Source: Schizophyllum amplum
Lineage: Eukaryota; Basidiomycota; Agaricomycetes; Agaricales; Schizophyllaceae
Length of the DNA: 64,000 bases
NCBI GenBank assembly: GCA_007026445.1
Contig: VDMD01000087.1
Span: forward strand, 41,128 to 105,127
Reading direction: 5' to 3'
The translations under genes and the position numbers were made by a program. Below, in pieces: positions 21,754-33,521 of the stretch (positions are counted from its first letter, which is position 1; each line of letters begins with the position of its first letter). A model generated the notes under the pieces. The model searched no databases and had not been told where the DNA came from. It saw only the letters and a list, made by a program, of their open reading frames with translations.

Positions 21754-23257
21754 ATGGACGCGCCTACTCGAAAGCGTGAGTCACTTCCTGCTACTTAACG
21801 AGATAATACTAAGCTAATTCATTTCCTCGTCATCTTCAATAGTCTCCCTCCATGAGCGTTACTCGGTCATGCGGCGGAACGCTTCCTTCGCTCATCCTAT
21901 CGTCCTCATCGTGACCTATCCCTCGGCTGCTGCTGCTCCCACTGTCGACTTTCTGTCCCAGCGGATCACCGAGCTTCAGGAGCATTTCCCGCTCCTCCGC
22001 AGCGATGTCATGAACGCAAAGACTCGGGAGCCTGTCTTCCAGCAACGCGCCACCCCATACGCGCCTGACGAGATACTGAGGCAAGAGCAGTATGTGTCCC
22101 GCGGCGGCGACAGGGAGGACAAGGAAGGGCTGCTCTTCCATGAGCTCAAGCGGATGATGGGAGAGGGCACCTCCCGTCCTCTGTGGCAGACGACGCTCTA
22201 CTCTGCTTCTTCTGCAAACTCCAGAAGCTATCTCACTCTCTCTGTTGACCATGTCATTACGGATGGCAGAGGGCTTGCTCTGCTCGCCCACGCGTTACTC
22301 TCGCCCGACATATCGTCGCTCCCGATGGAGTCCCTCCAGTCAATCCCGTTGTTGGAAGACACGCTCGACGTGCGTCCGTCGTACGCACATCTTGTGCCTA
22401 TCGTTCTGAAGGAGCTCGTCATCCCGAAACTTCCGACGATCATCCAGCAATACATCAAGCCAGCCGACAAGGCCTGGCCAGCAGGTTATGCTCAAGCTGC
22501 GCGGTCGCCCACGGATTGCGAGTCGGATCTCTCCTTGCTCGAGCTATCCGCATCTCTCGTGGCTTCCCTCAAATCCATTGGGAAGGAGCACGGAGTGAAA
22601 ACTCTTCACCCGCTTCTCAAAGTCGCATACCTCGTAGCCATGTGGGCTGTCTTCGGGCGCGACGCCGCATCGTTCACGCTACAAGCGGACACCCCGCGGT
22701 CTGAGCGTAACGCGTCTCTCGGTCATGCGTACTGCACCGCCAACTACACGAGCTCTGTCGATGTTCATGTGCAGCCCGTGTCGACGGACGACTTCTGGGT
22801 CATGGCGCAGCGGATGGCGTCCGAGCTCAGCTCGCCCCAAGGCATACAGAAGGGCAGATATACCATGGGCATGCTCTCTTTCATCCCCGACCCTGTTCCC
22901 GACCCTTCGAAGGCGGAAACGGATCGACCGACCGGATGGGAGGAGTTCTTTATGAACAAGGCGCACTCGCCGGAGCCGTTTGGAGGATCTCTCCAGGTTA
23001 GCAACCTTGGCTACGTGGACCTTCCGCCAGGTGCGGAGGACGTAGCGTGGAGCCAGGCGTGCTGGCCAGCCGGCCCTGCTATCTGCACCGGCGTCATTGG
23101 GCATAAGGGCGGGGTGAGGGTGGCGACGGTTTGGAGGGAGGGTGCGGCGGTCGAGAGGGCCGAGGTGAAAAATGTGGAAGAGGTGTACATGCGAGTATTA
23201 CGCAGACTTGTGGATCCCTCCAGGCAGGGATGGACGCTGGATGACCTGACTGCATAA
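21754..23257 (+). CDS. Alcohol acetyltransferase / condensation-fold acyltransferase family protein (478 aa)
   Basis: Two exons, 21754-21775 (a 22-nt first exon, MDAPTRK) and 21843-23257. The fold is that of CoA-dependent BAHD/AATase-like acyltransferases: the catalytic HxxxD motif appears as VDHVITDGRG at about residue 130. Other family-like segments are RYSVMRRNASFAHPIVLIVTYP at the N terminus, FHELKRMMGEG, LLKVAYLVAMWAVFG and LQVSNLGYVDLP in place of the structural motif near the C terminus. Yeast Atf1 makes acetate esters; other members acylate amines or sterols. Donor and acceptor are unknown here. No secondary-metabolite genes adjoin it. Confidence 0.75.
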
Positions 23258-25129
23258 TATTGTCAATATGACATATAGAAGTACTACGCACTACTGCCAA
23301 GCGGGGAGACATAGCGGGAGGCCTGGCTTTGCAGAACAGAGGCCAAACGTCTGCGGTTTTAGTCTTGTCGTGGGAGACCGTGTCGTGACAAGCCGTGAGG
23401 GTCAGTGTTGGCCACTGTCCCGTGGCGAGCGATACCCTAAGATCACGACGAGTCGGCGGCCCTGGCAAAACTCGTATCAGTCTTCTCGAAGTCCTTTTCT
23501 CATGATGCAGGGGCTGGAAGCCATGAGTGGCATTCAAGTATGTGAGATCCATGGATTCGAAGTCAGGCCAGCAATATACGTACGCGTACGTCTACCAGCA
23601 ACCACCGCTCATCGGTGAATACGCTCTTCGCCGAGGCGGCCTACTAGTAGCCAGCGCACGTAAGTACTCAACGAGCTCGTGGGCCGTGGTCAGCGTGTCC
23701 GGCGCCCGTATGGTCTCACCCACGAGTCACACCTTTGCCCGACACTAAGCCGTCGAGTTGAGTCCCCGAGGACCATTTACGGGATCACGGGCGTATGCCT
23801 CACTTGATTCGATGGGGGTATTTGCGGTGCAGTGAGGTGTGGGTGGTCCAGTGAGGGCCGCCGGGCCAGCGATGCCCCGCGGCGTCGAAATCAATGACGG
23901 AAGTACTTCATTAAATAACGGCGTCGTCGAAGACGGGTGCAGAGGCTTCTCCATTCAGCACGCGCTTGTGGACACGATGGTCGAGCTCACAACGGCCTGG
24001 CGTCCTGTAGTGAAACTCTGAGGCGGTGTTTTTGTTCTGGGTGTTCGCGGGGGGGTATCGCCGTTGATTGTGCCAACCAGTGGAGAAAGACGAGGTGATG
24101 GTACTCCGAGGTGGACAGAAAGGTCCTGCGGTGCTCACGCGACTGTTCGAGATGATCAATGTCATTACGCAGTTGATGCGAGGACTTTACGATCTCAAGA
24201 TCTCACCTTCGAGCGTGGGGCACCGCAAGGCCCCTTCGACCATGAGACAAGTTCTGCTCGCGTGCTAGCCATAATCACCGCGCGCGGACGATGGAAGTGG
24301 ATTGACTGTGCGAGAGGGCTGGGCTAGATTGGAATTCCTTAGTAAGACTTTGTAAGGTGGGGAAGATCTAGAAGCAGCGCGGAGGCAAGACAAACTAAGG
24401 GATACACACCGTTCCGTTGTGGTGCTGAGCCCTCCGCAGTAGGAAGGCAGGCTATGTACAAATGCCAGTGCCAGTGATGACGCCGGAAGGGCCGAGAGAG
24501 AGCGTTCCAAGACGGAGATAGCAGGTGAGTACGTGTGACCAGAAGGTATCAGAAGCACCTTCATCGACATGTTCGTTCCTCGGAAGCAAGGTACCGGTGG
24601 GCATAGGCAAGGCATAGGTGGGCCCTGTAAGCAGCGTATCAATGGGTGAATTCGACCGACAAGCCGCAGGGAAGAGGAGCTATGTAGAGGCCAGACTTAC
24701 GTATAGCGGTTTGAAGGGAGCCGTCGCGATCGTTCGACTCTAGCAAAGGCCCATGCCAGCGCAGTACAGCTATCACCGATACGGAGGTCGACAGTAGGCG
24801 GGGTGTAGATCGTGAGGCGCGTCCGCGAGTGTACAATTATAGGCGTCATCTGCACGGATTCACCCCTTCAGAATATAGCGGCCTGCGACTGGAGAAGCGC
24901 GCAAGCCAGAGATCACCATAGTGGTATGTACTTGCTATCTTGGTGTGAGGTTTGTTTGGTTTGCTTTGTTAGCATCAGGGGGCGGAACGCGGAACAACTT
25001 GGTCTTTCGGAGGTGGGCTTGAATGAACATAGAAGGACCTTCTTACTACTAGACCTTAGGCCACGGCCTCAGTTGACATCGGGCCATGCACCGTCACCCA
25101 CGGGCTCAGTTGACATCTGAGGTCGGTCC
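23258..25129. other. Gene-poor region, no convincing gene
   Basis: About 1.9 kb. Contains scattered open frames without recognisable similarity. One at 24098-24268 (+) starts MVLRGGQKGPAVLTRLFEMI and looks protein-like but has no extension on either side; it may be a gene relic. No tRNA or repeats of note. Confidence 0.4.
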
Positions 25130-26000
25130 AAGTTAGTCTCGCGGCGCAGAAGGACATAGGCAGTAGGACGTAGTAAAGACAGAAGGCCACTGTATGATGT
25201 TGCTGATCTTCCGGCTGCGGGTATGCCGTTGATTCCGTAAATTTAATCATTTGCGTGCTACAAGTGATATTTCCGAGTAGCACTACTATGAAGGGTCTTC
25301 GGACGCACATGTCAGCTGCCCGCACGAACAAGACAAGATGCCGCATGAGCAAGTAATGCCCCGCAAACACAAGTGAACTCGCCGCAAACACAAGTGAAGC
25401 CGCCGAAAAAGTACAAGTGAAAGTGCCGAAGACTCATGTGAGGAAGTCCGCGTGAGCATGTGAGGATGCCGCACACACAAGTCAGCCTGCCGTACGACTA
25501 AGTCGGCGGTCCACACAGCAAGTCAACTGCGAGAATATTTCAAATTAAGCACGTGAATATCACGTTCTGTGACCGTGACCAATTCCAAAAAGGAAGGTAT
25601 TTCACGAATTAGGGCCGTAGACATGCCAGGGGAAGTCGTTAACCTGTCTCTGCGGACCACTGACTTAGTCGTACGGCAGGCTGACTTGTGCGATCGGCAT
25701 CCTCACTTGCTCACCCAGCCTCCCCACGTGACTCATGCGGGCTACTTCACTTGTGTTCGCGGGTTTTCACTTGTGTTTGCGGGCCACCTCACTTGTGTTC
25801 GCGGGGGCTCACTTGCTCGTGCGGCAGCTGAGATGCACGTTCCAAGACCCCTCAAAGTGATGTCACGCGAGATTTCTACTTGTGATACGCAAGTGATTAA
25901 TTTTACGGAATCAACGGCATATGCGGGCATACTTACGAAGACGAACGAGAACAAGTGGCCAGAGACGTCATGCCGCGAAGAGATCGTCCGGATGAGATAG
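25130..26000. mobile_element. Fold-back element with long imperfect inverted arms
   Basis: Left arm about 25185-25520 and right arm about 25645-25985 are inverted copies. Anchors: GCCGTTGATTCCGTAAA at left versus its inverted form TTTTACGGAATCAACGGC at right, and CAGCCTGCCGTACGACTAAGTC at left versus GACTTAGTCGTACGGCAGGCTG at right. Arms are about three-quarters identical by eye and filled with short CCGCAAACACAAGTGA units. The roughly 125-bp centre is unrelated. No transposase. Outer limits are approximate and no target duplication was identified. Confidence 0.75.
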
Positions 26001-27512
26001 ATGGCGAGTGCAAGTGAGAGAGAGAGAGATGGCGAGTGAGAGTGAGATAGATGGAGAGCGCGAGAGATAGGTGAGCGAGTGCGAGAATGATTCAGATAGA
26101 TGGCGCGCGGGCGCCACGAGAATTAGGTAACAGGGATGTCTGCACTGATACGCAGGCATGGTGGGGCTCCGGGGGATGGCGGGGTTCCCGCGATGGAGGC
26201 GAAGGCGTGAGACGTGCTGTGGTGAGGTGCGGGAGACGTGTTGTGATGAAGCGTGAGACACGCCGGCCGCGCGTACATAAGTACTTGCGAGAGAATATTG
26301 CTCCAAGAGTCTGAGAAGAGTACAGCAGGGTTACAGGCAACTGGTCAATGTTAATGTGCATGCGAGGTCGGATGCAGTTTGACAATGGAGCGCGGGAAGG
26401 AGACAGTGCGGTCCGTCGGTCTTCTATGTCACCCGTCAGCCAGGTTCCCAGAGGACCCTTACGCGTTAATTCAGCGCTTGTGAGTGATCTTCAGCGTCCC
26501 AAAAGTCATGGTACCGGATGACAGAGAGGCGGAGGCAGTTGACATAGTCGAGAATGTGTGGCAGGCATGCAGTGGCTACACGAGGCAGACAAAATCCACG
26601 ACGGTGAGGAGCTAGTGGAACTTGAAGTCGACGATACGCGCAATCCGGCGTTCGCAGCTTCAAGTTCATGTCACCGCAGCGCTGGCCCATACAGAACTCG
26701 GACCGGATGGTAATCTATACGAGCGGGCAACAGTCAGCGGAGAATACTCGAGGTACGAAGGGTGTACCTTAGCATGGAGGGCGCCCCCGCTCCTCCCATA
26801 GCGACGCAGCGGGGAGCGCCATCGCATCCACAGGCGGAAGGTTGAGCGCGCAGGCCGAGAGCGCTGCGCGATCGCCGAGACCGTCGGAGAGCGCGCTTCC
26901 TAAGGGACAAGTATAGCGGGCGGACAGGAAGGGTCGGGGAAGGCTCGGTGGATAGTAGATAGAAGCACCACGGCCTTGCGCGCGTCCGTGCAGGAGAAGC
27001 GGGGAGAGGGGGCGGGCTGATGTAGGTGTTCATAATGCGTAAGTACCTACGATCAGAACATGGTGCGCATGGCGAGCGCATCCGAGTCGTCTCGGGGTGG
27101 CATCTTGCTGGGTTGTATGGAGGCCAGCGAGGGTGGAGAAAAGCGTGGAAGTGTCGCATACGTGATGAGAAAGGGGGGACTACGTAAGCTACAGCAGAAA
27201 TATACACGGAACCGGTGCATCCAGCAGATAGGGTGCTGCGGTTGTGGTGGCGCAAGTTGAACCGTCGACAAGACTATCCTTTTTGGGACAAGGCGTGCTT
27301 TCCTCGGGAAAAGTGCACGTGATGTGTAGCGAGACGCGTCACTCATATTTCCCGCTGAAACCTTGGCTTTTTACATTTCAGAGGCCGTTATATACGCCCG
27401 CTGCCCGCGCCGAGACGTCCCTTTGCTCTCCCGCGCATCTCTTCACCTTTCTCAGCAACGCACGGTCGTTGCCTAGAAGCCAGTCAGCTTACTCTTCACG
27501 GACCGCCTCACG
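26001..27512. other. Spacer with a GA-rich simple repeat; proteasome promoter at right
   Basis: About 1.5 kb. 26000-26085 is a degenerate GAGAGATGGCGAGTGA purine tract. The rest shows no supported gene. 27360-27512 is the probable promoter and 5' UTR of the proteasome gene, with a TATATACG sequence at about 27389. Confidence 0.45.
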
Positions 27513-28666
27513 ATGCCCGACATGGTCACCCTCGGTCACCCCACACAGCACCAGTTCAACCCGTACACTGACAACGGCGGCACCGTGCTCGCCATCGCGG
27601 GATCCGATTTCAGCGTCGTGGCAGGCGACACGCGCCAGAGCGAAGGATACAACATCCAGACGCGCTACGCGCCCAAGGTGCACAGATTGTGCGTACGCGT
27701 CATCTGAGGACGCGCGTCCAGATTGCTGATCGGCGCGCGCGCAGAACGAACAAGGCCGTGCTGGCCGTCACCGGCTTTGCTGCCGATGGCAACACGTTCG
27801 TGAAGAAGCTGAAGCAGCGGCTCGAGGTGCGTGCGCTGAGCCATCGTCCCCGTGCGCCCCGCTCTGACCCCCATCTCAGTGGTACCATCACGCGCACGCG
27901 AAGAACATGCCGCTGCAGGCGGTCGCCCGCCTCATCCAGACGATGCTGTATGGGCGGCGCTTCTTCCCATTCTATGTCTACATCATCCTCGGGGGCATCG
28001 AGGAAGACGGTGCGCGCTACCACGCATTGATTAGCGCCGGTACACGCGTGCTGACGACCGACCTTTCTCCTCATTAGGAAGCGGCTCTGTATACTCCTTC
28101 GACCCCGTGGGGTCCTACGAGCGCGAGACGTGCCGCGCGGCCGGCGCAGCCCAGTCGCTGCTCCAGCCGTTTTTGGATAATCAGGTAAGCCCCCCATACA
28201 TGCACGCGCCCACCCGTCGCCCTCCCGCCGCAGCCTTGCCAGTGCCGAGGCTCGGCGGGGTGCCGACGATGCACCGATCTTGTCCCGCCCCATCGCGCGC
28301 GATGATCATGGAGTTCTGATTGGCGCCATACAGATCTACTTCAAGAACCAGATCCCAGCGGCGGGGACGACGCACCCGGCACATCTGCCACTACCGCACG
28401 TCCTCTCGCTCGTTATCGACTCCTTCACAGGCGCGACAGAGCGCCACATCGAGGTGGGTACTCTGCTAAATTAGTCCGACAAAATTTCACGTGCTGATGG
28501 TCGCGCTTTCGCCCAGGTGGGCGACGGGCTTGAAATGTACATCGTGCTCGCCAAGGACAGCGCGAATATTCAGGGCGTGCAGAGCATTCCGGGTGCTCAG
28601 GAGCAGACGTCAGCGGACGAGGGCGAGCGCGTCTTTGTCGTCCGGAGGAATCTCAAACGAGACTAA
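27513..28666 (+). CDS. PRE7: Proteasome 20S subunit beta-6 (PSMB1/Pre7 type)
   Basis: Non-catalytic beta-type subunit of the 20S proteasome core. Exons joined by short introns read [19 protein letters not shown], then [20 protein letters not shown], the start of the mature-like fold, then [83 protein letters not shown] and [20 protein letters not shown]. These match beta-6 rather than the catalytic beta-1, -2 or -5; the catalytic Thr is replaced by the GGT start within a longer N terminus. Final stop TAA at 28664-28666. Introns fall near 27690-27745, 27827-27880, 28010-28080, 28184-28330 and 28454-28515. Confidence 0.93.
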
Positions 28667-30144
28667 GCGGAGTCTCGACTGTGCGGAATAGGGAACAATT
28701 GTACTGAATTTCTTGTCGTGACTGACACCTCCATCGTCGCGCTTTGTCTGACGCGCGCCGTCGTCGTCGTCTGACGCGCGCCGTCGTCGTCGGGCAGCGC
28801 GCCCTGTTCGAGCGGTTGGCGCACCTATATATGTATACAGGACTTCATTCCAGCCATAATGATCATGATATGTACCTATAGAAGATTGGTTCTGTTCAGG
28901 ACACGGCTCTTGTTTTGCAAACGCGGCCTGCACCTATTGGAGACTAGCCTGCACCTATTGGAGACTAGCATGCACCGCATTTATACTGTATAGTTTGCCT
29001 GTAGAAAGAATGTCATCTGACGGATACTTACGACGTGATGAGGAAGTGATAGGTGCCAGATCTGGGAAGAATCACATTCGCAGTAGAAGCTACTGCAGCG
29101 GCTTCTGCTGCCATAGGAAGGAAGGAAGGAAGGAAGTTGGGTTTATTCGGGGAGGTCCCTAAACAGGAACGGCCCTATCCGCCCTACGCAATCCAAGGAT
29201 AAACTGCGCGACGGAGCACGTTGAACCTTATCGCTGTGCCCAACGAGCTCGGCGTAGTACTGGACTAAGTACCCCGCGCGCGTCGTCTCACGAGGTCGGA
29301 TCTCGGCACGACAGTTGACGAACACCACCCTTTGTACCATTGGCCTACTGCCGTTTACGATACGTATCTGGGACATACAGAGGCACCGTCTCGTAGACCG
29401 CGAATACACGAAAAACATATCTAGCCCATTGAGCCAAACGATCGTCTTCTCGTTGTTGCGACATGTGCATGATGAGCTGTACGCCATGTGGCATTGGTAA
29501 CGCGTATGTGGGCAGAGGACATGCGAAAGGCTCGTCAGCGTCATGCAATGAGGATGACATGAAGACGGGGATATTGGTTTCGGCAAACTCCGACGCTTCT
29601 TGAATCCTTCCCCTGTCGAACACCCTTTCTTTGCTTTCCTTCTCGCGCGCGACGGACTACATACATGAATTATGCTTGCTGGAACGTCCAGCGGAAAGGG
29701 TGAACCGTGATACAGTCAGCGTCCTACCCACCGGCTTATGTGGGCTTTGCCAAGCGCCAGCTGGGAGTGCTTTGCCACAAATATAGAGCTCACGACGGTG
29801 AAGGCTAAGAAGTACCTGGAACAGGGATAGAGCAGACGAAGCTAAAGGTGGTCTATATAGACGCAGCTGAAGGGCGGTATATTACAGAGCACTTCTGCCC
29901 ATACTCAAATAAGGATAACAGCGTGTATCTAGTATGCGGTCGGATCACACCTATCAAGCGGACGAACGGAGTCTACCTATGCGCTCGTGGCGTACGACGC
30001 CTATATGCTCGTCGCGTACGACACCTGCAAGGCTCGTCGCGTACGACGACACCTACGTGTCCGTCGCGTACGACACCTATAGGCGCAACACGTACATGAC
30101 CCGCCGTGTACGAACGACCTGACAGCGGCGCACATGCTCGCCGA
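28667..30144. other. Spacer with several short tandem repeats
   Basis: About 1.5 kb between two genes. Holds a duplicated CTGACGCGCGCCGTCGTCGT at about 28748-28800, two 21-bp copies of GCCTGCACCTATTGGAGACT(A) at 28925-28966, an (AAGG)n tract at about 29110-29137, and a degenerate array built on CGTCGCGTACGACACCTATA at about 29960-30110. A minus-strand open frame at 29143-29586 has no recognisable similarity. No supported gene. Confidence 0.5.
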
Positions 30145-31845
30145 TCAATCCAACGGTGGGCTCCCATCGCCCGGTGGTAGCGCACTCGACCCGTCCGGTG
30201 CAAAAAAGTCATCCAAGACGAGTGGTCGAAGGTGGAAGCCCTGAAGTTGATAGTCAGCGGCAACTCACGAGCACATAACACGAACCCGAAGCGCGCATCA
30301 CAACCAGGGAGCACAGGCCATCCCTCGTATCGTACGTCCAAGGTCATCCCTCGTATCGTACGTCCAAGGCCACTGCGTGCACGTCGTATTCGCCATGCAC
30401 ACTCACCTCCAACTCCCCCCTCTCCAACTTCTCCTGATTACCCGCCGTGCTGCGCACGAACTCCCGCACGGGCACCATCGCGGCGCCGCGGCAGAGCTCC
30501 TTAAGGTCAGAGCCCGAGAAGCCCTCGGTGAGCTCGGCGAGGGAGGTCATGGGGAACTCGGGGGCGAGGGTGGTGCCTTTGAGCATCTGGGGGAAGGGTT
30601 GAGTATGGGGAAGGGTCGAGCATAGAGCAGGAAGGGTTGAGGATGGGGAAGGGTTGAGAAGGGAGGGATGGAGCAGGCGACGACAGAGTGCGGGAGTAGA
30701 CGATATAGAGGTAGATGAAGCCACTCACCAACGACAATATCCTCAAACGCTGCTCGAAGCTCGGTAGCCCAACCGAGAACCGCTTGGGCATGCGTCGGAG
30801 GATGGCGGTGTCGATGTCATTTGGGCGGTTGGTCGCGCCGAGGACCATGATACGGTCTGAGCCGGACATTAAGCCGTCCCATAGTCTGCGAGGGGTGTCA
30901 GCATTCCGAGTTCGAGAAGGGGTGTACGAGCACGCACGTCATAAACTCCGCCTTCAACATCCCCGTCGCCTCATGATCGTTCTTGCTCCTCTCCCTCAAG
31001 AACGAGTCGATCTCGTCGATGAATATAATGCTCGGCTGCACCTTCCTCGCCAGCGAGAACAGCCCCGCGACGAGCTTGTTGCTCTCCCCGTACCACTTGC
31101 TCGCGAGCGCCGACGCGGCGATGTTGATGAACGTCGCCTTGCTCTCCTTCGCGAGCGCCTTGGCGAGCATGGTCTTCCCGCACCCTGGTGGACCGAAGAG
31201 GAGGACGCCTTTGGGCGCGGCGAGGAGGGAGGAGGTGGAGGAGAAGAGCTGGGGGTAGAGGAGGGGGTAGATGACGGATTCGCGGAGGGTGGAGACGATG
31301 GGGTCGAGGCCGCCGATGTCGGAGAAGCGGATGTCGATGTCGTCCGGGTGGATGATTTCGTTGGCGATGGTGGCTGCAGGTGGTGGGGAAGCAAAAGGGA
31401 TGCGAGGTGGAGATAGTATGCAGGAGGAAAGACAGAGGAGACGAATGAAGAAGAAAGGTTAGTATAAAGCAAAGATCGAGGACAGGGACGCGTACATTCA
31501 TACTCGTCGAGCTCGATGTTCTGATGTCCCAAGCGCCTGAGAGCTTCAATCTTCTTGCCCTTTACAGCCTGCCGCTTGGGCAGCGCAGTCTCCGTGAGCA
31601 GCTAGAGTATCACATTCAGCGGGACGATCATGAGAGCGGCGAGCATACGCACTGATACGGCATAGTAGAGGGCTGCCTGGAGCGAAAAAATATCAGCCAT
31701 ATCCCACAAGAATGCTGAGTATACACACTGAGGACGCAAAGAAGAGCCCGACTACAATGCTGAGTAAGTTCGAAAGCGCAGAAGCAGTATAGGTGAAGAA
31801 CATACAATCGAGGGCGACCTTCAGTTTGTTCTCGGAACTCCACAT
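30145..31845 (-). CDS. MSP1: Msp1/ATAD1 mitochondrial outer-membrane AAA ATPase (353 aa)
   Basis: Hexameric AAA extractase that pulls mislocalised tail-anchored proteins from the mitochondrial outer membrane. Eight exons give 354 codons: 31806-31845, 31729-31751, 31653-31676, 31496-31601, 30938-31373, 30729-30885, 30407-30586, 30145-30240. The N-terminal anchor [19 protein letters not shown] is assembled across three small exons (40, 23, 24 nt). Then comes [36 protein letters not shown], Walker [19 protein letters not shown], pore loop SKWYGES, Walker [15 protein letters not shown], sensor [10 protein letters not shown], arginine finger region ILRRMPKRF, and [18 protein letters not shown]. 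The last exon gives [10 protein letters not shown], the conserved C-terminal helix. All catalytic residues are present. Confidence 0.95.
30319..30370. repeat. 26-bp direct duplication inside an Msp1 intron
   Basis: CATCCCTCGTATCGTACGTC plus six more bases occurs twice head to tail within the last, unusually long (166 bp) Msp1 intron (30241-30406). The neighbouring intron (30587-30728) likewise contains several copies of GGGAAGGGTTGAG. Confidence 0.85.
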
Positions 31846-32324
31846 GTCGGTCTGTCGCGTTGCTCGCCGCGAGCGTTGATGTGAGCAGGCTGATAAAGGG
31901 TACCGAGACTCCAAATGTCTACAGAGGGAGACAAAGGGAAGGCAATGAACGACGAAGACAAGGAATGACAACACTGAGCACGTCCGCCGTCGGGCTCGCC
32001 GGCTCGCACCTCCCGGTGATCCGTCAACACGTGGCAAGAAGTAAATATTGGGCGCCCGCGGGGATGCCAATCCTCGAAAAGTTGAACAACGCCTCCATTG
32101 CACGACGCGCAAGGTGCTCCCTACGCCCTCCCAATACTTAGACGCCCATAGAGTGCTTCTCCAATGTGCACAATAGACAAGTTGTCGATCATGAGTCCGT
32201 CAAGCTAGGCCGGTTACCCAGGGTCGCTTATCTGCGCCTAGACGAGGGAGTACGAGCGCCTATAGCTGGGTCTTCAAGTACGTGCGCTGAAATTTGCATA
32301 GCACTTTCCACTTGCCTGACCACC
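31846..32324. promoter_or_regulatory. Divergent promoter region (Msp1 and TIGR04076-like gene)
   Basis: 479 bp between two divergent starts. No individual motif is claimed and no other gene is seen. Confidence 0.4.
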
Positions 32325-32918
32325 ATGTCCGTCAACACAGCGCTCAAGCAGGGCTCGACAGAGCCGACCTCCCCGGCGTCTATCAGTCAGGCGGGCTCGA
32401 GCGCGAGCCAGCCGGTCACGCCCCGAGAATCGACGTACCAGCTGTTTGACCTCCGCGTCGAGGTCGTGTGTCCGCCCGGCGAGCGCATACTGTGTGGTGC
32501 GAGGGATGGAGACCATTTTTTGCTTGTCGGGGAGATGCTCAGCCTTCCACCGGGGCAAGCGTTCTCGATATACTCGTTAGGTGAGCATCCCGAGCCTTTG
32601 AGTGTTGCGCCCGTGTTGGTCTCAATTCTGTCGCAACCACTTTCGCCGTGATGTTGATATGCGCTATGTTGCCATCCCCCACGTGGTCCAATGTGCATCG
32701 CTGATGTCTCCCTCGCAGGTTCCATCCTCCCTCTTCTTTCCGGGATGCAGCGGACGCACCAGATGACCGACTGGATGACGAGCGAGACGGAAATCGCATG
32801 TCCGGACCCGCTCTGCAAGTCGAAGCTTAGGATCAAGAGGACGGGGCTGCGTACCTTTGGTCCCGGCAACGTCTCTCTGGACTTCACTTCCGCAGAGACG
32901 AGGTCAGAGGATAGCTAG
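32325..32918 (+). CDS. TIGR04076-like protein (151 aa)
   Basis: Exons 32325-32580 and 32719-32918 give 152 codons. After a Ser/Thr-rich start the conserved part reads LFDLRVEVVCPPGERILCGA, GDHFLLVGEMLSLPPGQAFS, IYSLGSILPLLSGMQR, then WMTSETEIACPDPLCKSKLR. That order (Cys, GD-F, PPG-FS, ILPLL, DWM, CPDP) is the pattern of the TIGR04076 family, small proteins of unknown function common in bacteria and in basidiomycetes. The CPDPLC motif near the C terminus may bind metal. No function can be assigned. The intron (138 bp) is longer than most in the window. Confidence 0.7.
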
Positions 32919-33521
32919 TGACTTCCATAGATGGGCTTAGATGGGGTGCCGCTGGAGACTGATTAGACTAAGATAGAATCTCAAGTTTGTTGACGCTGAA
33001 CGAACAAAGCTTTCCTGATGGGGCAAGCGGCCTCGGATAATTGAAAGCACATGGTCGTCGGCGCTAAATCCATCTTGTTCTTGCGAACTTCTGCCCAAGT
33101 CGCGACTCGCGCCAGAAGATTGAAAGTGCACATCTATCATGCACAGCCAGAAGCTCTGATTTATACCTTGGATCAGAATTTCGGGACAGAAAGCGCAGTG
33201 GCGCGAGTGCGGGCGGACGCGCATTGCCACGTGATCGCGACGGTTCTAAGCTTCTTTCAAGTTGACAATCAAGCAGCGCGTGTCTCTTCCTCCTTCCTTT
33301 TCCTTCTCATGCAAGCTGTCTATATCGCTCGCCGTTGACTTCTGGCAGCGCTGGTGCCGAAATAATCAAGATAACTCGACCTGAACGCTCGCAGCTGAGC
33401 CTGACAACACACCAGCTCCTGTCCAGCTGCACCTTCGCATTCCTATAAACTAATTATTCAAGGTGTGTCCCAGAAACCTTGAGCGAGATGCCAGAAGCTG
33501 AACTCGCGCAACTATAGACGC
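32919..33521. other. Intergenic, no gene seen
   Basis: About 600 bp, 3' flank of the TIGR04076-like gene and promoter of the next gene. No supported frame or repeat. Confidence 0.4.

Noticed and set aside
23258..27512. Searched for a secondary-metabolite cluster or CRISPR-like array next to the acyltransferase
   Set aside because: No NRPS, PKS, terpene or P450 gene is present; the short repeats are transposon-derived, irregular in spacing, and this is a eukaryotic genome.
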